A stretch of 22,115 nt of DNA, from NCBI GenBank assembly GCA_041628225.1, contig JBFKPQ010000022.1, forward strand, positions 1-22,115. Direction: 5' to 3'. The stretch comes from JBFKPQ01 sp041628225 (GTDB taxonomy: Bacteria; Actinomycetota; Acidimicrobiia; Spongiisociales; JAENVV01). Within the stretch, counting starts at the first letter, position 1; every line of letters starts with the position of its first letter. A program made the translations under genes and the position numbers. The notes under the pieces are model-generated. The model was not told the DNA's origin. It did not search any database and saw nothing but the letters and a program-made list of their open reading frames with translations. Of the stretch, positions 1 through 7,474 are shown piece by piece.

Positions 1-1
1 G

Positions 2-79
2 CGACGGATCGCCAAGGCTCGAGCGAAGCTCGACGCGGCCCAAGATGAGGTCGAGACATTGACCAAGGGCTCCACCTAG
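2..79 (+). CDS. 3' end of an unidentified gene (partial)
   Basis: An open frame enters from the left edge and stops at TAG 77-79, giving 25 C-terminal residues. They are charged and helix-prone (RRIAKARAKLDAAQDEVETL, then TKGST), suggesting a helical or coiled-coil tail. Codon third positions are mostly G/C, as in the real genes here. The frame ends about 45 bases before a strong hairpin at 126-152, as expected for the last gene of a plus-strand unit. The fragment is too short to assign a family or function. Confidence 0.4.
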   Translation, partial: RRIAKARAKLDAAQDEVETLTKGST

Positions 80-125
80 GCGTCGGGTCTCGCCCGGCCC
101 CTGTAACGGAGCAAGGCTCGCCCGT

Positions 126-152
126 GGCGGGGACCTCGTATAGGTCCCCGCC
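126..152. terminator. Bidirectional hairpin between convergent genes
   Basis: A perfect 11-bp stem (GGCGGGGACCT paired with AGGTCCCCGCC) encloses a 5-nt loop, CGTAT. It lies between the plus-strand stop at 79 and the minus-strand stop at 161, so it can serve both. There is no long U tract, which is common in high-GC actinobacteria. Confidence 0.7.
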
Positions 153-160
153 ATGAGCGA

Positions 161-730
161 CTACGACAGTGCTGCGCAAACGGCGTCGTACTCCTGGGCG
201 CCGAAGTCCGACTTGCCGTGGAACGCGACGAACGGATCGCCTGGCAGGCTGAAGTCCAACACCAGTTGTCCGGCTTCCATGAAGATCGAACCATGGCCCG
301 GAGCGACGATATGCCAGCCGAGACCGCGAACCGTGAACTGACCGAGCGGCTCGCCGAACCTCGTCGTCCGTTCGAAGTCGGTGACGTGCCAATCGCCCGT
401 GACGTATTTCGACTCGTCGGCCGAGTTGATGAGCCAATCCGTGCCACCGACCCACGTCTGATGCTTGATCACCGCGCCACCCTTGGTGACGAAGTGCTTG
501 TGGGTGCCCTCGACTTCGGTTTGCTGAAGTATGTAGAAGTCGGCGTCGGCACCATGGTGGCGGACGCCGTCTTTGCACGCGACCGGTTCGCCGTTGATGT
601 CGAACCACAGATCCGGGCCAAAGACGAACGGCCCGAACTCATCCACTTCGGGCGGGACAGCCCCCGCTCCTGGGACTCCCAGCAGCAGAACCAGGCTGGT
701 GACGACTGCGAGTATGGAAGAACGCCGCAT
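161..730 (-). CDS. Secreted protein of unknown function (189 aa)
   Basis: The start is ATG 730 because GGGAGGAG sits 7-8 nt upstream and a signal peptide begins there. A short basic MRR is followed by a hydrophobic stretch (about residues 4-20) and an Ala-Gly-Ala cleavage region near residue 24, giving an exported mature protein starting VPPEVDEF. The mature part is rich in Gly, His, Asp and aromatic residues, with two cysteines (around the VACKD and AVCAAL segments) that could form one disulfide. I do not recognise the family; segments such as WFDINGEP and GLGWHIVAPGHGSI suggest a beta-rich fold. It is the last gene of the minus-strand run and ends at the 126-152 hairpin. The gene looks intact. 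Secretion is well supported; function is unknown. Confidence 0.8.
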   Translation of the reverse strand: MRRSSILAVVTSLVLLLGVPGAGAVPPEVDEFGPFVFGPDLWFDINGEPVACKDGVRHHGADADFYILQQTEVEGTHKHFVTKGGAVIKHQTWVGGTDWLINSADESKYVTGDWHVTDFERTTRFGEPLGQFTVRGLGWHIVAPGHGSIFMEAGQLVLDFSLPGDPFVAFHGKSDFGAQEYDAVCAALS

Positions 731-823
731 GATGAAACTCCTCCCGTCGGCGTCGTCTGCCTCCCAGGCAGACCCTTCCAACCGTACGTGAGGCGCGATC
801 GCTTGCGCGGGTCAATTTTCTCG

Positions 824-1651
824 TCAGAGGATCTGCAGGATCTCGAACGTGAGATGGACGGCCCCCGCAACCACGGCTACACCGACGAAACCCACGCCGG
901 CGTATCGGACCGCCGTGGGCGGCTGCTCGGCTCCGGCGAGATGCAAGATCCACCACCACACCGAAGCCAGCGCCGCGCCGATGAGGAAGACGCCGGTCCA
1001 GACCGGCGGTCGAGAGCAGAAACAGAACGCTTCACTAAAGAAGCTTCCAAATGCAGGGACCGCCATCTGCGACGCGACGAGCACCAGCAGCGTGTACGCC
1101 GCCGTGGCCCTTTTCGACGGCGCCGGCGGAAGGAGACGTTCGAACCAGCCATCGAACGAGGCCACCGTTGCGCCGAACACGACGACGAGCCCGACGAGGA
1201 GGACGAGGTCGAGCCTGACATCGCCGAGTATGACGAAGTCGCGGTTGTCGGCCACGATCAGCGAAGAACCCCCGATGGCGGCGGCAGCCAGGCCCACGAG
1301 CCAGGGGCGCGGCCCGATCCAATCTCGCACGAACACCCACACCACCGCCCCGAATAGACCGCCCAGCAGGCCGCCGAAGAGGACGAGTCCGATCGTTCCT
1401 TCGACCGTGAACTCCCCGATTCGGTTGCCGTTCTCGGTGAGGCGCCCTACCGCGTCCGGATGCAAGAGACGCGAAGCGAGCATGACGATCCGACCGCCGA
1501 TACCAAGGACGACGACGCCGGCGACGACCGCCGCCAATCCGCGCACGAACATCCAGCGCATCCGCCAGGCGAACCGTTGAGCGGGTCTCCGCCGATCCGG
1601 CAAGGCGACCGGAATCTCCGCGGTTCGTAACCGTTGCTCGAGACGAGCCAT
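824..1651 (-). CDS. Polytopic membrane protein of unknown function (275 aa)
   Basis: ATG 1651 is chosen over an upstream TTG because GGAGG lies 5 nt before it. The N-terminal ~30 residues are basic (MARLEQRLR..., DRRRPAQRF) and cytosolic-looking. About seven hydrophobic segments follow (roughly residues 30-58, 80-105, 110-130, 143-163, 180-205, 213-235 and 245-270), with Gly-rich helices such as LVLFGGLLGGLFGAVVW. A Cys pair (CFC) and SRPPVW lie in the loop before the last two helices. No catalytic or transporter motif is recognisable. It lies 93 bases upstream of the secreted-protein gene and 76 bases downstream of the SDR gene on the same strand, so co-transcription is possible. Only 'integral membrane protein' is supported. 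Confidence 0.75.
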   Translation of the reverse strand: MARLEQRLRTAEIPVALPDRRRPAQRFAWRMRWMFVRGLAAVVAGVVVLGIGGRIVMLASRLLHPDAVGRLTENGNRIGEFTVEGTIGLVLFGGLLGGLFGAVVWVFVRDWIGPRPWLVGLAAAAIGGSSLIVADNRDFVILGDVRLDLVLLVGLVVVFGATVASFDGWFERLLPPAPSKRATAAYTLLVLVASQMAVPAFGSFFSEAFCFCSRPPVWTGVFLIGAALASVWWWILHLAGAEQPPTAVRYAGVGFVGVAVVAGAVHLTFEILQIL

Positions 1652-1727
1652 CGATGCCTCCAACCCCCGACGAACAGTACGCCGATGATCGGCCAGTGTG
1701 AGTGTTGGATTTCGCGACTGCCGATCG

Positions 1728-2456
1728 TCAGGCGTGTTGAGACGGCACCCGGACGATGGATTCGTCCGGCGGTGTGTCGAACACCCAACCGGCGATGTGT
1801 TGGGCCACCCAATCCGGCGTGTTCATGACTCCCTCTTCGTGGAGCCTGCGGAACTGGTCGACGTCGGCCACGACGGTCCCATCCTGGGCCCGAAGAGTTT
1901 CTTGCATCGACGTTTCGACGACGCCCGGCGACACCGCCAGCGCGAGACGCAGAAGACCGGGTTCTTCAGCTGCGACGGTCTGGGTCAGCCGGTCGACGCC
2001 TGCCTTGGCGACGCAGTAGGCACCGACTCCAGCCCAGCCACGCTGCGCCGCTCCGGACGAGATGTTCACCAACGCGCCCTGCCGTTCGTGCACGGCGAGG
2101 TGGTCCAGGTACGCCTTGATGCCATTCAGTACGCCTCCCACGTTCACCTGCAGGTGCGGCTCGAGCGACTCCCACGCGAGCCGCCGCACCGGTGCCAGCG
2201 GCTCCAGGACGGCCGCGTTGTTCACCCACATATCGATGGGGCCGAACCTCGATCCGACCAGGGCCGCAAAGTTGGCGAGAGCAGCGGGGTCGGTGACGTC
2301 GACGGCGGCGTTGAAGGCTCGGTCACCGGGCAGCGTTGGCCGGTTGCGTGCGCATCCCCCCACGCGTGCTCCCCGTTCGAGGAACCATTCCGCCATGCCT
2401 GCGCCCAGTCCGCGGCTGGCCCCGGTGATGACGATGGTGGTGCTGGTGAGGTCCAT
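1728..2456 (-). CDS. Short-chain dehydrogenase/reductase (SDR), 242 aa
   Basis: This is a classical SDR, a cytosolic NAD(P)-dependent oxidoreductase. The dinucleotide-binding motif TGASRGLG is at residues 11-18, the NNAA motif at 79-82, the helix Asn in VNVGG near 105, the catalytic Ser at about 133-134 (NISSG), and YCVAK gives Tyr147/Lys151. SPGVVET follows near 176-182. Length is typical (about 250 aa) and all catalytic residues are present. The residue after the second beta strand (CARNRP, residues 35-40) is Arg, which in the family tends to favour NADPH; that is inference. No SD precedes ATG 2456. A TACGAT hexamer ends 6 nt upstream, pointing to a leaderless transcript. The substrate cannot be deduced from sequence or neighbours. 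Confidence 0.93.
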   Translation of the reverse strand: MDLTSTTIVITGASRGLGAGMAEWFLERGARVGGCARNRPTLPGDRAFNAAVDVTDPAALANFAALVGSRFGPIDMWVNNAAVLEPLAPVRRLAWESLEPHLQVNVGGVLNGIKAYLDHLAVHERQGALVNISSGAAQRGWAGVGAYCVAKAGVDRLTQTVAAEEPGLLRLALAVSPGVVETSMQETLRAQDGTVVADVDQFRRLHEEGVMNTPDWVAQHIAGWVFDTPPDESIVRVPSQHA

Positions 2457-2462
2457 ACGCCG

Positions 2463-2468
2463 ATCGTA
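2463..2468 (-). promoter_or_regulatory. Putative -10 for a leaderless SDR transcript
   Basis: On the minus strand TACGAT (TANNNT) ends exactly 6 nt before ATG 2456, which would place the transcription start at the start codon. No SD is visible. The same geometry recurs at four other SD-less genes in this window. No convincing -35 is seen. Confidence 0.5.
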
Positions 2469-2477
2469 CCGGTGGCG

Positions 2478-3024
2478 CTATGCGGTCTCGATGAACTCCT
2501 CCACGATGCGCGCCACGAGACGACGGGCCCTCGACTTCGTCGGCGGTGAGACGGGCGTGGAACACGCTGCCACCGGCCCCGACGAGCGCCGTGAACGCCA
2601 CGTCGATCGAGCCGTCGTCTCGCAATGCGACGGCCGGCCGTTCGATCGGATGAGCGAAGGGTTCGATGTCTCTGTTGACGCGCGTCGGCTCGGTCAACGC
2701 GCCGTCGGCGCCGAGCCGGGCCACGTCAACGCCTGCATCGCTGATCCAGGCCACGACGGGTTCGTCGCGACCGTTGACAGCGACCCCGATCACGACCGCG
2801 TCTGGGATCTCGACCAGCTGATCGGGAGCAGACGCATGCGCGAGCGGTGCGGGAGGGCTCGTGGCAGGGATGGAAATCTCGGGGAGCGGCAGGGTGGAGG
2901 TGGCCTGGACCGTCACCTCGGTGGTCTCAACGAGAGGCCGATCCGTGGGGGGTGGTGCTCCCGTCCCAACGCAGGCCGCCGCAACGAGCAGCACCGCCAT
3001 CCAGAGCGTCTGCCGTCCGGTCAT
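2478..3024 (-). CDS. Putative lipoprotein with a probable C-terminal frameshift
   Basis: ATG 3024 begins a lipoprotein-type signal peptide (MTGRQTLWMAVLLVAAAC) with the candidate lipidated Cys at residue 18. A Pro/Thr-rich linker follows (to about residue 60), then a soluble domain with repeated short beta-strand-like units (EPVVAWISDAGVDVARL; SIDVAFTALVGAGGSVFHAR). These vaguely resemble BNR/sialidase-type repeats, though the domain is much shorter than that family. The starting frame has no stop until 2323, deep inside the SDR gene, and loses GC3 bias after about 2530. Removing one base in the GGGCCC run at 2525-2530 instead gives RRLVARIVEEFIETA and a TAG at 2478-2480, ahead of the SDR start. 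The annotated end assumes that shift (about 181 aa). It may be a real lesion or a sequence error. No function is assigned. Confidence 0.6.
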
Positions 3025-3030
3025 GAAACA

Positions 3031-3036
3031 ACCGTA
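3031..3036 (-). promoter_or_regulatory. Putative -10 for a leaderless lipoprotein transcript
   Basis: Minus-strand TACGGT (TANNNT) ends exactly 6 nt before ATG 3024, with no SD in between. This is the same spacing as at the SDR, PPOX, mltG and alcohol dehydrogenase genes. Confidence 0.5.
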
Positions 3037-3069
3037 GGCAACACCCCGAGGGCGCGCGGCCTCGTTCGG

Positions 3070-4053
3070 TCAAGGAGTCGGGTTGTCGCGGAGCCAGGCT
3101 CTCAGCATCTCGACGTTGGCGAGGTGCTCCTCGTAGGTGACCGCGTAGCGGGTCTCTCCGGTGTCGAGGTCGATGGTCACGTAGAAGAACCAATCACCCG
3201 GCACAGGATCGAGAAACGCGTCGATCGATGCTTCGTCGGGCGAGCTGATCGGCGTCGGCGGCAGCCCGTCGTGGCGGTACGAGTTGTACGGCTGATTCGA
3301 TGCTCGCTCTTCGGCAGTCGTGAAGATCCGGTCTTCCGGGACCGGGTAGAGGATGATCGAATCCATCTGGAGAGGGCCGCCTCCGGCCAGCCGATTGTGC
3401 AGGACCTGGGCGACTTTGCGCTTCTCTGTCTGGTTGTAGGTCTCTTTTTCGATGACCGACGCGGCCGTGATGACGCGGAACCACTCGTCACGTGGGATGC
3501 CGCGCTCCTCCAGTTGGGCAATGCGCCGATCCACCATCGCCTGGACGAGTGCCTGCACGGAGCCGCCACGAACGTAGGTGCCGGGAGCCAGCCATCCCTC
3601 AGGGTTTCGTCTCGCCTCAGGCGGTAGGTCGACCTGGGCGATGGCCCGTTCGACGTCCTCGAGGTGCAGTCCGAACCCCTGCGCGATGTCGAGCGCGAGG
3701 TGCTTGGTGAGGGAGCCTCCCGGACCGATCACACCAAGCCCCGACGACGGCTTCGGGGTGTATAGGTAACCCCCGGAGTCGACGACCGGAATATCGGAAG
3801 TTGTGGTCGTGGGAGCGGCTGTGGCCGACGTCGAGGGGGCCATCGGCACCGTGGTCGCAACGCTCCTCGTCGTGGCGCTGCTCGTCGTGCTCGGCGCCGG
3901 GTCGGAGGGCGGCGCAGACCTGGCAGAACTCGGCAACGCCTCGGACTCCTTTGCGCCATCAGGCTCCGACGGGGGCAGCGCCGTGGCCAGCGCTGCCCCC
4001 ACCGCCAGCGCCACCATGGCCACCACCGTCCACGTCAGGGGATTCGATCGCAC
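3070..4053 (-). CDS. mltG: Endolytic murein transglycosylase MltG (YceG family), 327 aa
   Basis: MltG cleaves nascent peptidoglycan glycan strands at the outer face of the membrane and sets strand length. Residues 7-27 form a single N-terminal membrane anchor. About 60 residues of Ser/Thr/Pro/Ala-rich linker (35-90) follow, presumably reaching into the wall. The catalytic part carries family landmarks: EGWLAPGTY (152-160), ITAASVIEKET (195-205, containing the catalytic Glu region), VLHNRLAGGGPLQMDS (217-232), and YNSYRHDGLPPTPISSP (256-272). The usual LQTDPTVxY appears as LQMDSIILY. A fuller LysM-like subdomain is not obvious. The start is GTG 4053: it has no SD, but CATGAT ends 6 nt upstream. 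The setting is unusual, away from ruvX/aroE-type neighbours. The family call is secure; the exact start is less so. Confidence 0.93.
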   Translation of the reverse strand: MRSNPLTWTVVAMVALAVGAALATALPPSEPDGAKESEALPSSARSAPPSDPAPSTTSSATTRSVATTVPMAPSTSATAAPTTTTSDIPVVDSGGYLYTPKPSSGLGVIGPGGSLTKHLALDIAQGFGLHLEDVERAIAQVDLPPEARRNPEGWLAPGTYVRGGSVQALVQAMVDRRIAQLEERGIPRDEWFRVITAASVIEKETYNQTEKRKVAQVLHNRLAGGGPLQMDSIILYPVPEDRIFTTAEERASNQPYNSYRHDGLPPTPISSPDEASIDAFLDPVPGDWFFYVTIDLDTGETRYAVTYEEHLANVEMLRAWLRDNPTP

Positions 4054-4059
4054 GGTGCC

Positions 4060-4065
4060 ATCATG
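4060..4065 (-). promoter_or_regulatory. Putative -10 for a leaderless mltG transcript
   Basis: Minus-strand CATGAT keeps the two most conserved actinobacterial -10 bases (A at position 2, T at position 6) and ends exactly 6 nt before GTG 4053. No SD is present. It is weaker than the TANNNT examples elsewhere in the window. Confidence 0.35.
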
Positions 4066-4093
4066 GCGCGTGGCGCCGGGCTACGAGGGCGAG

Positions 4094-4123
4094 CGACCCC
4101 CGGCGATCGGTCGCCGGGGGTCG
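4094..4123 (-). terminator. Rho-independent-type hairpin after the small secreted-protein gene
   Basis: A perfect 13-bp stem (CGACCCCCGGCGA with TCGCCGGGGGTCG) surrounds a TCGG tetraloop. It starts 8 bases past the stop at 4132 on the minus strand and lies just upstream of the mltG -10. It therefore separates the two transcription units. No U tract follows. Confidence 0.75.
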
Positions 4124-4131
4124 GTTCGTTG

Positions 4132-4491
4132 CTACTTCTTGGGATTGCCCCAAGGAGCTCGATTCGGGTTGCATTCGTGTCCCGGTGATTCACCCAGGAA
4201 TGCCTTGGCTTCGTGCGTGCTCAAACCGAATCGGTTCTTGACGAGCACGAGGAACGTCCCGTACGACTGTGTTTGGGTTGTCTCGAAGTCGTCGATCACG
4301 TCGTTCAGGCCCGAAAACGCACAGATCGATGCCGGACCCTCCCCGGCCCAGAACCCATCGACCGGTGTTGATCCGCCTTGGGCTCCGCCAGGTCCGGGCG
4401 GCCCCTTCACCTCGCCTGCCGACGCCATGGGTGCCATCACTACGACGATCAGCAGGACGAACGCCGCGAGCAGCGCTGCTCTCTTGAGCAT
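4132..4491 (-). CDS. Small secreted protein of unknown function (119 aa)
   Basis: ATG 4491 is preferred to ATG 4497 because GGGGAGG lies 7 nt upstream of 4491 but only about 1 nt from 4497. Residues 1-25 form a clear signal peptide (MLKRAALL, a long hydrophobic run, then MASA). A low-complexity Gly/Pro segment follows (about 28-42, GPPGPGGAQGG). The small globular part has two cysteines (about residues 57 and 107), possibly a disulfide, and ends with the basic Pro/Asn-rich tail NPNRAPWGNPKK. The stretch FGLSTHEAKAFLGESPGHEC looks like a short helical motif. I do not recognise the family. It is monocistronic by position, with its own terminator 4094-4123 and about 360 gene-free bases upstream. 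Confidence 0.75.
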   Translation of the reverse strand: MLKRAALLAAFVLLIVVVMAPMASAGEVKGPPGPGGAQGGSTPVDGFWAGEGPASICAFSGLNDVIDDFETTQTQSYGTFLVLVKNRFGLSTHEAKAFLGESPGHECNPNRAPWGNPKK

Positions 4492-4850
4492 GCTCATTCC
4501 TCCCCTTTCTCGGCTGCCCGGATGGCAACCGACCTCGCCGAAGCTACCAACGACGTAACGACCCCCGCGACAGATCTTTTTCGCGACCTCGTCCGGCCGA
4601 CGGTGGGATGATCGGTGGCCAGGACACCTTCTCGAGCGAAACGGAGGCGGCAACTCGACGCAGCCGCATCGAGAAAGCACGCGCTCAAGATCCCCGCCGG
4701 CCAGGGACTCCCGCGACCGTTGGAACGTGGCTCAGCTGCCGTTGAAACGCGCCTGCGGAGATCAAGTCGGACCGGCTTTGTGCCGATTCCAATCGCCTGG
4801 GCAATACCCAGGAGAACTCGGCCGCTCCAGTACCCTCGGCGGAAGCCGGC
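4492..4850. other. Gene-free divergent intergenic region (about 360 bp)
   Basis: This lies between the divergently read small secreted-protein gene and the histidine kinase gene. Frames on both strands lack GC3 bias and good start sites, so I call no gene. It contains the minus-strand SD (GGGGAGG, about 4499-4505), a small hairpin CCTGGG-CAATA-CCCAGG at 4796-4812, and a TACCCT hexamer at 4831-4836. I looked for riboswitch landmarks (for example a c-di-GMP GEMM core) and saw none. Confidence 0.6.
4831..4836 (+). promoter_or_regulatory. Putative -10 of the histidine kinase gene
   Basis: TACCCT (TANNNT) would start a transcript near 4843. That leaves about 8 nt before GTG 4851, or about 47 nt before an alternative GTG at 4890. 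The hairpin 4796-4812 lies in the -35 neighbourhood. Evidence is the hexamer and its position only. Confidence 0.35.
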
Positions 4851-6971
4851 GTGACGTCGGGAGCGGACAGCCAGAAAAAGGGACATTTGGTGGTTCGGAG
4901 GAAGAAGCCCGCCGGTGCGGCGGAGTTGGTCGTCTATGGGCTCGCGTTTGTCTGCTTGTCGTATCTCGGACTCGAGTTCACGGCGTCAACCGATGGCGTC
5001 GCGGCGGTCAGGCCGGAAGCGGGGATCTTCGTGGCGGCGCTCTTGCGGACTCGCCGGCGTTGGTGGCCCGCGGTGGCCACGACCTTTGCGACGCTGGAAT
5101 GGCTCGGCGCGATCTTCGTGGCCTCTGCGCCCCTCGTATTCGCGATCTTGCTCGCGGCAGCCGGCGCGGGAGCTGCTCTCTTGGCTGCCTGGCTGATCGA
5201 GCAAGCCGACGAGGACCCCTGGGACTTCGCCGTCCGGGGCGCGATGCCACGCCTCTTCGTCCGAGGCTGTGCCATCCCCGGCATGGTTTCGGCCGGCGTC
5301 GTCACTCTCGGGGCTGCCGCTCTCACCGACATCCAGCCGAGCTTGGTCTTCTGGTCGTGGTTGGTGCCCTCGTGTCTCGGCGTCTTGCTCATGACCCCTC
5401 TGATGCTCACGTTCGGACCCGATCCCATGGCTCCCTTCCGAGCGATGCGACCGAGCCACCGTTGGGAACTCTTGGCCGTGGTGGCAATCACCGGTGGCCT
5501 GATGGGTTTCGCGTTCCTGGGTGCCAATCCGACCGGCGCGGCGCTGGCCGACTTCGCCTATGTGGCGTTTCCGCTGGTGTTCTGGCCCGCCATGCGGCTG
5601 GGTGGGCCGGCCACGCTGCTGACACTGGCGGTCCTCGTTCCGATCGCAGTGGTGTCCGACGTCGCCGATCCCGACTACACAGCCGACGTCGCAGCGGCGT
5701 TCCAGTCGACGGTCGCCCTCCAGGGTTTCCTCATGGTCGTGGTCGGTCTCGGCCTGCGGGTGGTCTCACTTCAGGCTCAGCAGAAATCGGTGCTGAACCG
5801 AGAGGAGGCATCCCGCCTCGTCCTGGCGGAGGCAGAAGAGCGTTTCCGATCGCTGTTTGCCTCGGCGCCCGTCGCGCTTCGACTCCTCGACGTCCGTCCG
5901 GTGATGGAGACCGTGAAGAAGTTGGTGCCGCCGGATGCGAAAGAGGTTTCCCCACACTTGGCCGAAGCGGGCATCGACGCACGACAGGTCCTGGACGAAG
6001 CAATCGTTTTGGAATCGAACCGGGCCGTCGCCGGCCTGGTCGAATTCGGGTCTCGTGCGCCGCACCGGTTGGCGGACCGGCCGACCGTCTACGCCGGGAA
6101 CCCGGCCGTCGCCTGCGAGATCCTCACGGCCCTCGCCGGCGGAGCGACCGAAGTCGACGTGTCAGGCGACCTCGGACCCGCGAACGGTGAGACCCGCCAC
6201 GTCCAGGTGAAGTTCATCGTTCCCAAACAGGGCGGGCGGCCGGACTACGCCAATGTGGTCGTGGCGACGATCGACGTCACCGACACCGAGGAGGCCCGTC
6301 GGCGTGCCGAAGAGCTCTCCAATCTCAAGTCGCGGCTGATCGCTTCCGTGGCGCACGAGTTGCGAACTCCTCTCACCGCAGTGACCGGCTTCTCGAGCCT
6401 GTTGGAGAACGACCGAGCCTCGGTGGGAGAAGCGGAGCTGGACGCCATGATCGCCGACATCGCAGCATCGGCTCGTCAGATGGGCGGCATCGTGGAGGAT
6501 CTTCTCACCGCAGCTCGGGCCGACGTGGGACCGCTGGCCGTCCACGCCGAGACGGTGCCTTTGAAGACCGAGGTGGAGTTGGCGCTTCGCACCACCCTGG
6601 TCGAGGGACGGAACGTGACCGTTTCCGGCAACGGGGTCGTGGCGTTTGCAGACTCGGGTCGGGTCCGCCAGATCGTCAGAAACCTCGTCAGCAATGCCGT
6701 GCGCTACGGAGCGGATCCGATCGAAGTGAGGATACGCGAGAACGATGAGCAGGCCGTGGTCGCCGTCAGCGACGCCGGTCCGGCTTTGTCGCCGACCGTG
6801 GAAAAGCGGCTGTTCGATCTGTACTGGCGTAGTGACTCCGCCCCCGACACGTCGCTCGGTGTGGGGCTCAACCTCTCACGGCAAATGGCGCGGCGGATGA
6901 ACGGCGACCTCGTGTTCAACCGGTCCGATGAGCGCAACACCTTCGAACTACGGCTCCCGCGGCCGCACTGA
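4851..6971 (+). CDS. Orphan MASE1-type sensor histidine kinase (706 aa)
   Basis: This is a membrane sensor kinase. Residues 25-310 hold about eight hydrophobic helices with the MASE1-like motif VRPEAGIFVAALLRTRRRWW. A short coiled linker (about 310-325) and a divergent PAS-like region (about 325-480, starting AEERFRSLFASAPVAL) follow. The HisKA domain has VAHELRTPL with phospho-acceptor His502. In the HATPase domain the N box is RNLVSNAVRYG (Asn611/Asn615), the G2 box LGVGL is at 669-673, and the G1 box is DAGPA (641-645) instead of the usual DxGxG. No response regulator lies nearby, so its partner is elsewhere. GTG 4851 gives the longest frame; GTG 4890 (preceded by AAAAAGGGA) is a good alternative and would remove only 13 hydrophilic residues. 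The ligand is unknown. Confidence 0.9.
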   Translation: MTSGADSQKKGHLVVRRKKPAGAAELVVYGLAFVCLSYLGLEFTASTDGVAAVRPEAGIFVAALLRTRRRWWPAVATTFATLEWLGAIFVASAPLVFAILLAAAGAGAALLAAWLIEQADEDPWDFAVRGAMPRLFVRGCAIPGMVSAGVVTLGAAALTDIQPSLVFWSWLVPSCLGVLLMTPLMLTFGPDPMAPFRAMRPSHRWELLAVVAITGGLMGFAFLGANPTGAALADFAYVAFPLVFWPAMRLGGPATLLTLAVLVPIAVVSDVADPDYTADVAAAFQSTVALQGFLMVVVGLGLRVVSLQAQQKSVLNREEASRLVLAEAEERFRSLFASAPVALRLLDVRPVMETVKKLVPPDAKEVSPHLAEAGIDARQVLDEAIVLESNRAVAGLVEFGSRAPHRLADRPTVYAGNPAVACEILTALAGGATEVDVSGDLGPANGETRHVQVKFIVPKQGGRPDYANVVVATIDVTDTEEARRRAEELSNLKSRLIASVAHELRTPLTAVTGFSSLLENDRASVGEAELDAMIADIAASARQMGGIVEDLLTAARADVGPLAVHAETVPLKTEVELALRTTLVEGRNVTVSGNGVVAFADSGRVRQIVRNLVSNAVRYGADPIEVRIRENDEQAVVAVSDAGPALSPTVEKRLFDLYWRSDSAPDTSLGVGLNLSRQMARRMNGDLVFNRSDERNTFELRLPRPH

Positions 6972-7196
6972 TCAGTCGGAGGTCTCGTGCCGCTCGGGGA
7001 TGAGGCCGAACAGCTCGGACAACGCGGTGGTGATCTTCTCCATCGGTTCGCCGGTACGTTGCTGAATGACATCGGCCGCTTCGGCGCGGCTCCGGCTCGT
7101 CACACCGTCGAGGTCCAGATCGGTCAGTGACGGCCAGGTCTCTCGGAGGATGGCGCGTGACTCGGCGAGTTGCTCATTGCGGACGGTTTCTGACAC
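6972..7196 (-). CDS. Small CsbD-like stress protein (74 aa)
   Basis: The start is GTG 7196, with GGGAG about 7 nt upstream. The protein is short, acidic and fully helical-looking, with the layout of CsbD-type general-stress proteins: a conserved Trp (ETWPSLTDLDLDGV), a central helix (RAEAADVIQQRTGEP), and a C-terminal helix ending near LFGLIP. Identity to CsbD is weak, so this is a family-level guess. Its TGA directly abuts the TGA of the histidine kinase on the other strand (TGATCA at 6969-6974), so the two genes converge with no spacer. Function is likely cytosolic stress tolerance, by inference only. Confidence 0.65.
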   Translation of the reverse strand: MSETVRNEQLAESRAILRETWPSLTDLDLDGVTSRSRAEAADVIQQRTGEPMEKITTALSELFGLIPERHETSD

Positions 7197-7264
7197 GGCT
7201 GACTCCCGTCTTCGGCTGCCACGAGATACCCGGCTGCGTCAGCGACGAAACGTGGCCGTCAGAT

Positions 7265-7474
7265 TCAAGCGGCTGCGATGGAGTCGATCCGTGAGAACGG
7301 GATCGAGTCGGTACCGCGGTCGTGGCGCAGCAGAATCGACCACTCGCCGTAGGTAGTCTCGACGCCGAGGTATTCGCCGATGGTGTGGCCGCGCGATGTC
7401 ACGGCGCAATAGGTCGCGCCGCATCGGAGACGGTTGAGGTCGGTGAGCGGGGAATGCGGATGGTTGGTTGTCAT
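7265..7474 (-). CDS. Small hypothetical protein (69 aa)
   Basis: ATG 7474 is preceded by a textbook GGAGG with 7-nt spacing. The ATG overlaps the TGA of the upstream frame 7471-7711 (ATGA overlap), implying translational coupling. The protein has no signal peptide or membrane segment. Its middle and C-terminal part (HTIGEYLGVETTYGEWSILL, then RHDRGTDSIPFSRIDSI) looks like a small beta barrel of alternating hydrophobic residues, similar in style to SH3-like or Sm-like folds; that fold idea is inference. There is no recognised family. Confidence 0.7.
   Translation of the reverse strand: MTTNHPHSPLTDLNRLRCGATYCAVTSRGHTIGEYLGVETTYGEWSILLRHDRGTDSIPFSRIDSIAAA

Noticed and set aside
218..1357. Long plus-strand frame (379 aa) across the secreted and membrane protein genes
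   Set aside because: It is antisense to two genes with good SDs, a signal peptide and transmembrane segments. Its product is Arg/Asp/His-rich low-complexity, typical of mirror frames in high-GC DNA.
2062..3627. Plus-strand frame of 521 aa
   Set aside because: It is antisense to the SDR, lipoprotein and mltG genes, whose family motifs are clear; it has no recognisable domain.
4600..4850. Possible riboswitch upstream of the histidine kinase
   Set aside because: Only a 6-bp hairpin and scattered short repeats are visible; no conserved core of a known class was recognised by eye.
4615..4854. Possible small basic gene (79 codons) before the histidine kinase
   Set aside because: Weak GC3 bias, no SD, and an Arg-rich translation without a pattern.
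4727..6190. Plus-strand frame of 487 aa overlapping the histidine kinase
   Set aside because: It is out of frame with the kinase domains and gives Arg/Gly-rich sequence without motifs.
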